Shown piece after piece: positions 1-6,134 of a stretch of 6,515 bases of DNA. Origin of the DNA: Actinomycetes bacterium (GTDB lineage: Bacteria; Actinomycetota; Acidimicrobiia; Acidimicrobiales; Acidimicrobiaceae); NCBI GenBank assembly GCA_021785315.1, contig JAJYFX010000111.1, positions 1 through 6,515 of the forward strand. The letters run 5' to 3'. A program made the position numbers and the translations under genes. Within the stretch, counting starts at the first letter, position 1; each line of letters opens with the position of its first letter. A model generated the notes under the pieces. It made no database searches and was not told the origin of the DNA. It saw only the letters and a program-made list of their open reading frames with translations.

Positions 1-1905
1 GCGATTCTTATAAATTCGCCGGGGGCCCCGGAGTGCGCTGCGACCACTTTGGATGGCTATCCGATGTCTCAAAAGAATCGGGCGGCTGAGGCGTTGGGCA
101 TTTCGGCAATGGCAACCGCCTTGGGCGGTGTCTGCGGAGTCATTGGCCTAGTTGCATTGATCCCTGCAATGGGGGCGATCATCACAGTGCTCAAGCCCGC
201 TTCCTATATGCTTCTCGCGGCCTTCGCCATCATCTTGATTGGCAAGCTTCAGTCGGCTTCGGTCACAAAAGGCATTCTGTCTGGACTTTGGGGAATGATG
301 ATCTCCTTTGTTGGGTATGACCCGAGCACTGGACTCCAGAGATTCGGGTATGGCCAGCTCAGCTTGTATAACGGGGTCAGCATTGTCGCGGTAGCGCTCG
401 GGCTCTTCGCTTTCGGTCGAATGTTTTATCTGTACGGTACCAACCGGGCGATCTCTGAGGTCGGGCCGACCGTCATCGGAGAGCGAATCGGAGGCAAGGT
501 ATTATCCGGAGTCATGGACGTGTTGCGCCGTCCGATACAGGTGCTCAGAGCGAGCATTGTTGGGTTCATTGCCGGCTTGATTCCTGGAGTTGGCGGCGTG
601 GCGGCAAACTTTGTCTCCTACGCGCAGGCAAGGGCGACATCGAAGCGCAAGCATGAGTTCGGAACCGGTATACCCGAAGGTGTCATTGCTCCCGAGGCTT
701 CCAATCTCGCAAAAGAAGCAGCCTCGTACGTCCCGCTTATCGCATTGGGGATACCAGGTACAGTTGGATCGGCGGTTATCCTCAGCGCCTTTACCATTCT
801 TGGACTTGCACCTGGGCCGTCAATGGTTTCCACGCACGAGCCTGTCATATATCTGATTGCCGCGGTGTTGTTGATCACGGGCTTTCTAGCGAGCGGCCTG
901 GGAATCTCTGTCGCACGCCACCTGGCTCTGATAACCACTGTTCGCGGTGCACTCATGTCGCCATACGTCATCGTTCTGGGAATTGTCGGGGCGTGGGCAG
1001 CAACCACAAACTTCATACAGCTTGACATTTTGGTAGGAATTGGCGTAGTCGGCCTTGTGATGATGCGTCTGGGGTATTCCTTGCCGGCTGCCATTATCGG
1101 GTTCTTGCTCGGTTCGGTTTTCGAGCACAACCTGACTCTTACAGAACAAGTTTCCGGCTGGAATTTCCTGAAACAGCCTCTTCCTGATTTTCTTCTTGCA
1201 CTTGTTATCTTGAGCGTATTCAGCACTCCGTTGTTCCGGGCGTTGAAAAAGCTTCGTGGCAAAGGAGCCGCGGTGGAAGCGTCAGAAATACGTATCGACG
1301 AGAACCGAGAGCTGGTTTCGGTGGCCGCCGGATCAGTTGGTTCGACCTATGGCAGCATGACAGAGTCAAGTAATCAATCGGGCGATGCTCGTTCCGCTCC
1401 TTTCTTCAAGAGACCCGGTTCCTATTTTGAGCTAGTGGTAGACGCAGTCTGGGTTGTAGGAAGCGCAGTTTACTGGGCTACGGCCATCGGCTATCCATCG
1501 GTATCACGTACGGTCCCAATCATCGTCTCCAGCGTGGCGTTCGTGATCGGGCTTATTCAGTTCATGTCGAACTTCATTGTGCGGCTCCAGAGAATCACCC
1601 ACGGCAAAAAGAAGAATGAGGGCGGCCACGAGGTCGGCAAAGTGGTAGTGGCCAATGTCGTGACTGGCAACCGAAGGGAATACAAGAGGGAAATTGCCAT
1701 CATTGCCTGGACGGTAATGATGTTGGTGGGGATTTGGCTTGTCGGCCTGCTTATCGCGGTGCCGCTTGGAGTATTGGCATACTTCCTGATACTCGATCGC
1801 GGCAGCTGGCGCAGAGCAGTCATTTCCGCGGTGGCCATATACATCGTAATTTACGTGGTTTTCGTGAGGCTTTTGGCGACCCAGGTGCCTCACGGAATTG
1901 TCTGA
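1..1905 (+). CDS. tctA: Tripartite tricarboxylate transporter permease, TctA-TctB fusion (5' partial)
   Basis: This is the membrane part of a TTT-family secondary transporter, which imports carboxylates delivered by a periplasmic or extracellular binding protein. The frame is open from base 1. The first residues, ILINSPGAP followed by TTLDGYPM, match the conserved interior TctA stretch (ILxNxPGTPxxAAT-x-LDGYPM), so the gene starts outside the window and the TTG at 49 is not its start. About 75-85 N-terminal residues are missing, judging by a usual TctA length near 500. Visible residues 1 to about 420 are the TctA domain, with many hydrophobic segments and a Gly/Pro-rich stretch (GLIPGVGGVAANFVSYAQA). 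After a polar linker (about 425-468), residues 470-634 form a second domain with four hydrophobic segments. It ends in VPHGIV, like the LPxG terminus of TctB proteins, so I read it as a fused small subunit. The tctC-type gene follows 102 bp downstream on the same strand. Family assignment is firm; the substrate is unknown. Confidence 0.93.
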   Translation, partial: AILINSPGAPECAATTLDGYPMSQKNRAAEALGISAMATALGGVCGVIGLVALIPAMGAIITVLKPASYMLLAAFAIILIGKLQSASVTKGILSGLWGMMISFVGYDPSTGLQRFGYGQLSLYNGVSIVAVALGLFAFGRMFYLYGTNRAISEVGPTVIGERIGGKVLSGVMDVLRRPIQVLRASIVGFIAGLIPGVGGVAANFVSYAQARATSKRKHEFGTGIPEGVIAPEASNLAKEAASYVPLIALGIPGTVGSAVILSAFTILGLAPGPSMVSTHEPVIYLIAAVLLITGFLASGLGISVARHLALITTVRGALMSPYVIVLGIVGAWAATTNFIQLDILVGIGVVGLVMMRLGYSLPAAIIGFLLGSVFEHNLTLTEQVSGWNFLKQPLPDFLLALVILSVFSTPLFRALKKLRGKGAAVEASEIRIDENRELVSVAAGSVGSTYGSMTESSNQSGDARSAPFFKRPGSYFELVVDAVWVVGSAVYWATAIGYPSVSRTVPIIVSSVAFVIGLIQFMSNFIVRLQRITHGKKKNEGGHEVGKVVVANVVTGNRREYKREIAIIAWTVMMLVGIWLVGLLIAVPLGVLAYFLILDRGSWRRAVISAVAIYIVIYVVFVRLLATQVPHGIV

Positions 1906-2007
1906 GTTTTATAAGGCCAGACAGATAAAAGGTGAGTAGGGGTATTTTGCATCAGTTAATAGCGGCATTGATTTATCGAAGTAAAACCTATACAGGGGGA
2001 TAAGCAT

Positions 2008-3102
2008 ATGAAAATAAAAGCAAAGTTAATTCGCTCTCTAGTGGTCGCGGGAGTTCTTGGCGGAGCGCTCGCTGCTTGTGGCAGTTCGTCTTCCGCCAGT
2101 TCCAGCTCCACTACTTCTGGAAGCAGCGGAGCTACGACGACAACCGGGGCATCTGCTGCGTCGTTCTTCAAGGGCAAGACTATGACTTTCATAGTTCCAT
2201 TTGGTGCTGCGGGTGGCTACGAACAATGGGCGCTTACCCTGAAGCCATACCTGATCAAGTACCTCGGCCTAGCGGCGCTCAATATCGTCAATGACACTGG
2301 TGGTGGCGGCACGGTTGGCACAAACGACCTGTACGCGGCCAAGGCCGACGGGCTTACAATCGGCGACACCGATGCGACCGGTGACGTATTGAACCAAATT
2401 CTCAAGGTGCAAGGCCTCAAATACGACACTTCGAAGTTCAGCTGGATAGGAAGGCCTGACACGGCCGCTCAGGTTGGGGTGGCGCTCGCATCTTCAGGGT
2501 TGACTTCGATGAAGCAACTTGTGACCGCTTACGGGCCTGGAAGTTCCAAGACGCTTGTGGCGCTTGCTGCAGGCCAAGGCGGTGCTCCATATATTGGCGA
2601 GCGAATTTTGTTCAACATGCTGAAGGTCCATTACCGACAGATCAGCACCTTCCAGGGTAGCAGTGCTGCAAAGGTGGGACTCCTAAGCGGTGACGGAAGC
2701 TTCCTCGAAATTGGATACTCTTCGATGCTGCCTCTTATTACAAGCAAGAAGGTAAATCCGCTCTACGTGTGGCGCCAGGATAGCTTCAGCCCTCTCGCAG
2801 GCGTGCCCAGCATTAGCCAAATTGAGCAGCAGTTCAATCTTTCCAGCGCGGATGCCAGTATTTTGAACAGTTTCGATGGCGTGATGGAAATGGGACACGA
2901 CGTTGCCGGTCCTCCAGGGATTCCGGCCGACAGGCTTGCGGTACTGCGCGCGGCATTCAAGAGTGCTCTGGCTGATCCAGGACTTGCGGCGCAAGCTAAA
3001 AAGGAGAATTTGGTTCTGGGCTACGGCTCGGGTTCCGAGCTTGACTCGATTGTCCAAGCTGCCAACGCGAATTCTGCAAAGATAGTGGCCGCTGCGTCAT
3101 AG
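2008..3102 (+). CDS. tctC: Tripartite tricarboxylate transporter substrate-binding lipoprotein (TctC/Bug family)
   Basis: This is the extracytoplasmic solute-binding protein that should feed the preceding TctA-TctB permease. The 364-residue product begins with a basic n-region and a hydrophobic core, then the lipobox LAAC with the lipidated cysteine at residue 24. A Ser/Thr/Gly linker (about 25-50) follows, so it is probably a membrane-anchored lipoprotein. Bug-family landmarks appear in order. IVPFGAAGG (about 62-70) stands for the usual VPxxPGG. GGGGTVGTNDLYAAKADG stands for the GAGGxxG...A.PDG segment. A region around SSAAKVGLLSGDG stands for the YxG...LLxGxV part. AGPPGIPADRLAVLRAAF...ADPGL matches the C-terminal GPAGTPxxvxxxLxxA...DP block. 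The Asp usually found in the GGxxD ligand loop is Glu/Gln here, suggesting a divergent ligand. The ATG is supported by AGGGGG at 1994-1999, eight bases upstream. The gene follows the permease, whereas tctC usually comes first. I see no convincing private promoter in the 102-bp gap, so read-through from the permease gene is the simpler model. Confidence 0.93.
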   Translation: MKIKAKLIRSLVVAGVLGGALAACGSSSSASSSSTTSGSSGATTTTGASAASFFKGKTMTFIVPFGAAGGYEQWALTLKPYLIKYLGLAALNIVNDTGGGGTVGTNDLYAAKADGLTIGDTDATGDVLNQILKVQGLKYDTSKFSWIGRPDTAAQVGVALASSGLTSMKQLVTAYGPGSSKTLVALAAGQGGAPYIGERILFNMLKVHYRQISTFQGSSAAKVGLLSGDGSFLEIGYSSMLPLITSKKVNPLYVWRQDSFSPLAGVPSISQIEQQFNLSSADASILNSFDGVMEMGHDVAGPPGIPADRLAVLRAAFKSALADPGLAAQAKKENLVLGYGSGSELDSIVQAANANSAKIVAAAS

Positions 3103-3110
3103 AAGTATTG

Positions 3111-3207
3111 AAGGGGGTCGGTGCAAGGGTTGCATCGGCAGGACTCGACCTTTGCATTGACTGAGGTTCTTTAGTCCCGTCGAGGCGGCTCTGATGCCGG
3201 CCCCCTT
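3111..3207 (+). ncRNA. Candidate structured RNA or complex terminator downstream of tctC
   Basis: Beginning 8 bp after the tctC stop, the sequence folds into a three-way junction. P1 pairs 3111-3121 (AAGGGGGTCGG) with 3197-3207 (CCGGCCCCCTT), 11 bp. P2 abuts it directly and pairs 3122-3132 with 3146-3156, 11 bp. P3 pairs 3159-3165 with 3170-3176, 7 bp, around a GTTC loop. All five non-Watson-Crick pairs (3118:3200, 3127:3151, 3131:3147, 3163:3172, 3165:3170) are G-U on the + strand and would be A-C mismatches on the - strand. This favours + strand transcription, the direction of tctC. P1 is followed by TTTTG at 3206-3210, a weak U-tract, so it may simply end the transporter transcript. I do not recognise it as SRP, 6C, tRNA or another known RNA. 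The pairing was found by eye with no energy calculation. Confidence 0.4.
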
Positions 3208-3265
3208 TTGCGCATCCTGAATTTATAGTCGGCCAGACCTGGCGGTTACATCGGAGGGCAGGCGA

Positions 3266-3424
3266 ATGATTTCCCCTGAACTTGCCCAGGCGCATATCCA
3301 GGAACTGGTCCTTGCCCTGGGCGTGCCGTGGTGCCACCTCTTTGCCCGGCCGAATTGGCTCCGGGACCCTATCCTGACTTTGACAGCCGTTTTTGCCAAA
3401 AGTGACCATATTGGCTGTTGGTAA
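3266..3424 (+). CDS. Doubtful small ORF, 52 aa, no recognised family
   Basis: A 52-codon frame runs from ATG to TAA. GGAGGG at 3253-3258 lies seven bases before the ATG, an ideal Shine-Dalgarno position and the main reason to list it. The product starts MISPELAQAHIQELVLALG and ends AKSDHIGCW, has three tryptophans and two cysteines, and lacks a signal peptide or a clear membrane segment. It matches no family I know. It sits between the folded element after tctC and the transposase remnant, in a stretch that may itself be mobile-element or degraded sequence, so it could easily be chance. Confidence 0.2.
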   Translation: MISPELAQAHIQELVLALGVPWCHLFARPNWLRDPILTLTAVFAKSDHIGCW

Positions 3425-3443
3425 TCGATGTATTTCATCGATT
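3423..3443. repeat. Perfect 8-bp inverted repeat, AATCGATG-N5-CATCGATT
   Basis: Two perfect 8-base arms surround the spacer TATTT. The 21-bp dyad has the size of a dimeric regulator's operator, but no promoter or gene start is obviously beside it, and no T-run follows that would make it a terminator. It lies about 30 bp beyond the stop codon of the transposase remnant. The arm sequence AATCGATG recurs at 6111-6118, upstream of the hydrolase operon. Confidence 0.5.
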
Positions 3444-3472
3444 GGATGACGGGTTCCCTGGCGGATGATTCC

Positions 3473-3930
3473 TTAGTTCGATGGCTTCGATAAGTTGGTA
3501 GTCTCGCCCAGAGCGATGAATTTACGATCGAGATCTAAAGTGAATTTGTCTTTCAAATCAGATGTGATCCCGTTTACGTAGCCACCTGAGAATAGGTTTT
3601 CTGATACGAAACTGACCGACTTTGCATTAACACTGGATGCAATGACGGCGACCGATTATTTGTTGTCGAGAGTGCTGCTAAAAGTCTGGCCGCTACCAAG
3701 GGAATATAACGAATAAGAAAGTGAGCCTTGATCCGATCCTCACGGGATATATACGCCGGCGTTTTCCCACGTCGCTCTAAGTAGCCCACAATGCCAATTC
3801 GATCGGCCATGGCCCCTTGCAAATGGTTAATATCTCCAGATCTGATTTGTCTATTTCACGGGTGGCGACGGCGTTGTAACAGTCTTTGGATGCATGTCGT
3901 GACAAAAGATGGTTGGTCTGAAAGCTGGAA
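3473..3930 (-). pseudogene. Degenerate IS1634-type transposase, C-terminal remnant in three frames
   Basis: Reading the - strand from about 3930 downward gives three segments that line up in order with the C-terminal third of an IS1634-family (IS4 superfamily) DDE transposase. Segment A includes YNAVATREIDKSDLEILTI, then CKGPWPIE, and stops at 3777-3779. Segment B, in the frame stopping at 3574, includes GKTPAYISREDRIKAHFLI, matching the family's RPVYxSREDRIxAHFLxCF block. Segment C, in the frame stopping at 3473-3475, includes SVSFVSENLFSGGYVNGI and LDRKFIALGE, matching the family's C-terminal FxRKYxxLGE pattern. At least two frameshifts separate them. The Y-x2-R-x3-E signature reads C-KG-P-WPI-E, so Tyr and Arg are lost and Glu is kept. 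The N-terminal two thirds, including the first catalytic aspartates, are absent. The remnant abuts the dehydrogenase stop codon, but that gene's own C-terminus looks intact. The family call is from remembered consensus. Confidence 0.72.
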
Positions 3931-3936
3931 GCTCGG

Positions 3937-5031
3937 CTAGGAATTTGGCAGTATCGCCGCTTTGACCTCTCTCATTGACTTCATCCCGTCAAACGCATCG
4001 GCGACCTTGTCTAGCGCATAGGTTCCGGAAATCAAGTCCTGGAAAGGGAACTTCCCAGCTTTCAGGAACTGAAGAGCCTCATAGAAGTGCCTACCTGCTC
4101 CAGAGCGGACACCAATAATGTTTAGCATCTTCACACTCATCGCCCTTGGGGTAATAGCTATATCTTTGTCGGTCCCGCCTTCTCCGATGGAAAGATACCG
4201 GCCACCAGCTCTGACCATGTCAATCCCCTCCGAAACAGCCGCGCTGCCAGCACACTGTATAACCACGTCAGCGCCGATGCCTCCAGTTTGATCCATAACC
4301 CATTTGACTCGATCTGCTCGCACGGGGGATTCATCGATGTTGAGCGTTGCATCGGCTCCCCAATCTTTGGCCACTGCAACCCGCGTGGCCGGCGCACCAA
4401 CTGCCAGCACCTTCTTGAAGCCGCGGCTCTTGGCTACTGCCAACGCATAGAGTCCGACCGGTCCCGTTCCCTGGATTACCGCGATCTCGTGTCCCGGTAC
4501 TCTGCTCAGCCGCTCGAAGCCGTGCATGATCGTCCTGAGCGCGCACGATGCGGAAGCAGCGAGTTCGCTGGACACTCCGGCTGGTACCCGGATTACCGCA
4601 GACCTAGGTGGAACGTACTGGTGTGTGGCGCACCCGCCTAGAAGGTGCGGATAGACCGCCACGGGTTCTCTTCCGAATCTGAGCGCATTTGGGCACAAGG
4701 TTGGCTGATTTGCCACAGCGCAATAGAAGCACTCTCCGCAAAAGGGGTAGGCCCAGATTACCCTGTCGCCGATTTCTAGAGGTTCCCCGGTAACATCGAA
4801 GCGGTCTCCGGACTTTTCGACGATAATTCCGCACGATTCGTGGCCGGGTATGTACGGCATCGCTTTCGCAGCGGAATGCAAAAGGTGTATGTCGGTGCCG
4901 CACAGGGTTGCAGCTTGGATTTCAGCTAGCATCGCGTTGGATTCGAGTTTCGGAAGTTCCATATGAGAAATTTCCGGCGTCTTGCCAACTCCGGTAACTA
5001 GGGCAATTCTCGCTTCTTTGGTTGCTGGCAT
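3937..5031 (-). CDS. Zinc-dependent medium-chain alcohol dehydrogenase (MDR superfamily)
   Basis: This is a cytosolic NAD(P)-dependent oxidoreductase of the zinc-binding alcohol dehydrogenase type, 364 residues. Numbering from the chosen Met, the catalytic-zinc ligands are C44 in CGTDIH, H64-E65 in GHE, and probably C163. The structural-zinc cysteines are C98, C101, C104 and C113, with one residue more than usual before the last (Cx2Cx2Cx8C). The Rossmann fold starts at GTGPVG (188-193). The end of beta-2 reads VGAPATR with no acidic residue, so the cofactor preference is unclear. The region from TGGIGADVVIQCAGS to IIGVRSG resembles the TM0436-like subgroup. I chose the ATG at 5031 because GGAGG lies nine bases before it. 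The longer frame from 5061 would put that ribosome site inside the coding sequence. The gene follows the DUF6282 gene after 56 bp and is probably its operon partner, acting on the imported compound or its hydrolysis product. The family is certain; the substrate is unknown. Confidence 0.93.
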   Translation of the reverse strand: MPATKEARIALVTGVGKTPEISHMELPKLESNAMLAEIQAATLCGTDIHLLHSAAKAMPYIPGHESCGIIVEKSGDRFDVTGEPLEIGDRVIWAYPFCGECFYCAVANQPTLCPNALRFGREPVAVYPHLLGGCATHQYVPPRSAVIRVPAGVSSELAASASCALRTIMHGFERLSRVPGHEIAVIQGTGPVGLYALAVAKSRGFKKVLAVGAPATRVAVAKDWGADATLNIDESPVRADRVKWVMDQTGGIGADVVIQCAGSAAVSEGIDMVRAGGRYLSIGEGGTDKDIAITPRAMSVKMLNIIGVRSGAGRHFYEALQFLKAGKFPFQDLISGTYALDKVADAFDGMKSMREVKAAILPNS

Positions 5032-5040
5032 TTCTTGACG

Positions 5041-5045
5041 CCTCC
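5041..5045 (-). promoter_or_regulatory. Ribosome binding site that sets the dehydrogenase start
   Basis: The - strand reads GGAGG here, nine bases before the ATG at 5031. It lies inside the frame that would begin at the alternative ATG at 5061, which has no comparable site in front of it, so translation from 5031 is preferred. Confidence 0.7.
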
Positions 5046-5087
5046 AGTGCGATCTAGTCAAAGGGCTGAATGCCCGATTGAGGGAAA

Positions 5088-5987
5088 TTATTCGCCGCTG
5101 CGCGCTACGAGCGCAAGCGGATTTGTCTGAGACATTGTCTTGATGTCTTCGACGCTGACACCTAATTCGAGCAAGATGCCAAGGTAAAGCTGTAACTCGT
5201 CCGGCTCTGGAAGGCTCGAGCGGCCGAAAACGTCGGTAGTCAAAACACAGCTCCGGGCACCTAACCTTTCAATCCACTCGACGATTTTCTGTGGTTTGGT
5301 TCTTTGAGATTTTGGCATGGTGCCATGCAGGGTCCATTCGATGAATGCCCCGCACTTTGCCGACTCGAGGATTTCTTCGTCGCTGGCCCGCACCGAATTG
5401 CTATCGGGATGCGTGACAACCAGTCGCCTGAATCCAATCCGATCGGCCTCTTGGGCCAGGAGGACGCTCTCCCTGCCAGAAAGATGACCAGTGGAAACCA
5501 GGATTTTGGCTTCATTCGCCACTCGGAGAACGTCGCGCGCATCCTGCGTGAGTCCTCCAGAGGCATCGATAACCGAAAGGCCTTCCTTCAAGAATGGCTC
5601 GAGGGATGGAAGCTCTTTTCGTATGGTTCTGGAAAATCCGCTGTTGCTGAGGTCATTTGCAGAACTCCAAGTCGGAAAGCACACCGACTCGGCTCCTTGA
5701 AGAATCGCAGCTTCCAACACTCCAGGTTGAATCCCCCCAATGATCGAGTTGAGAACGATGCAAGATACGACCTTGATATCTCCGACACGCTGGCGAATAT
5801 GGTATACGCGATCCATCGTTGGCCAGATATGGGATTTGAGCACATAGCCAGCCATACCCCGCGATTTGGCGTATTCGGCTTGTTCAAAATCGTCCAGTGC
5901 CATGCCTAGGCCGCGATGAATCTCCGGATAACCGTGCGTATGAAGATCGAAAGCCCCGACGAGTAGATCTCTGCTCAACTGCTGCAT
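5088..5987 (-). CDS. DUF6282 family protein, amidohydrolase-like metal-dependent hydrolase
   Basis: This 299-residue protein, probably cytosolic with no signal peptide, looks like a complete TIM-barrel metal hydrolase of the DUF6282 type. The ligand set of the amidohydrolase superfamily is visible in order. D14-L-H16-T-H18 is the HxH motif after beta-1. K51 is in VLKSH. H168 is in STGH, H193 in VVTHPD, and D252 in TTDVFG near the C-terminus. E217, in a FIEWTLHG strand, is another possible active-site residue. The reaction and substrate are not established for the family as far as I know. Hydrolysis of an amide, lactone or ester-type bond is the reasonable guess. The ATG at 5987 is preceded by AAAGGGGG, but only three bases separate the G-run from the start, a tight spacing. 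It is the first gene of the - strand pair and lies opposite the TTT transporter, which fits a catabolic role on the imported compound. The DUF label is from recognised sequence style and motif pattern. Confidence 0.85.
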   Translation of the reverse strand: MQQLSRDLLVGAFDLHTHGYPEIHRGLGMALDDFEQAEYAKSRGMAGYVLKSHIWPTMDRVYHIRQRVGDIKVVSCIVLNSIIGGIQPGVLEAAILQGAESVCFPTWSSANDLSNSGFSRTIRKELPSLEPFLKEGLSVIDASGGLTQDARDVLRVANEAKILVSTGHLSGRESVLLAQEADRIGFRRLVVTHPDSNSVRASDEEILESAKCGAFIEWTLHGTMPKSQRTKPQKIVEWIERLGARSCVLTTDVFGRSSLPEPDELQLYLGILLELGVSVEDIKTMSQTNPLALVARSGE

Positions 5988-6016
5988 GTTCCCCCTTTGG
6001 TAAAGTTCCAGAATTT

Positions 6017-6032
6017 GTCAGTCAGTCAGTCA
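6017..6032. repeat. Tandem tetranucleotide repeat, (GTCA)x4
   Basis: Four perfect GTCA units (TGAC on the - strand) lie 30-45 bp before the hydrolase start codon, in its probable 5' leader. Such short repeats can change length by slippage. Here that would alter leader length or spacing, not a reading frame. It may equally be chance. Confidence 0.6.
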
Positions 6033-6034
6033 CC

Positions 6035-6134
6035 CAATTTTTGGACGGGGCATTGGATGGGTAGCACCGACGGCTTCACATTTGATGCGTAATTCCCAAT
6101 CGATATTCCAAATCGATGCTACCAACAAAAATTG
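6035..6134 (-). promoter_or_regulatory. Nested inverted repeat upstream of the hydrolase operon, possible leader fold
   Basis: The outer arms are CAATTTTTG (6035-6043) and CAAAAATTG (6126-6134), nine perfect pairs. The inner arms are 6060-6070 and 6113-6123, with ten of eleven pairs. The one inner mismatch (6067:6116) is C-A on the + strand but G-U in - strand RNA, so the fold is complete only in the direction of the hydrolase operon. The right-hand bulge is 2 nt, the left-hand one 16 nt, and the apical loop about 42 nt. It could be a leader RNA structure or a pair of protein sites. I found no promoter good enough to say whether it is transcribed. Confidence 0.3.
6098..6117. repeat. Two AATCGAT boxes spaced 13 bp
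   Basis: AATCGAT occurs at 6098-6104 and again at 6111-6117. Each contains the palindrome ATCGAT, and the two starts are 13 bp apart, roughly one and a quarter helical turns. They lie 111-130 bp upstream of the hydrolase start codon, a plausible operator position. The second copy, extended to AATCGATG, equals the arm of the dyad at 3423-3443. Confidence 0.35.

Noticed and set aside
49..51. TTG as the start codon of the TctA gene
   Set aside because: The frame is open to base 1, and the residues before it match a conserved interior TctA motif, so the true start is outside the window.
618..1262. Long - strand ORF of 214 codons opposite the permease gene
   Set aside because: It is an antisense shadow of a strongly recognised TctA sequence, with Arg/Pro/Thr-rich composition and no family resemblance.
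1968..1994. Possible promoter TTGATT-N15-TATACA before tctC
   Set aside because: The spacer is too short, and the -10 would abut the ribosome site, leaving almost no leader.
3111..3207. tRNA, SRP RNA or 6C RNA identity for the folded element
   Set aside because: There is no TTCRA T-loop or acceptor geometry, no SRP GGAAG-type loop motif, and no paired C-rich loops as in 6C RNA.
2996..3409. 137-codon - strand ORF overlapping the end of tctC
   Set aside because: It is partly antisense to tctC and crosses the folded element, and its composition is unlike a real protein.
5032..5061. ATG at 5061 as the dehydrogenase start
   Set aside because: The ribosome site GGAGG would then lie inside the gene. 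The ten extra residues (MTRSHWRRQE) are not like MDR N-termini, and the ATG at 5031 has the ideal spacing.
5304..5909. 201-codon + strand ORF opposite the hydrolase gene
   Set aside because: It is a shadow frame of a gene whose metal-ligand motifs are all intact on the other strand.
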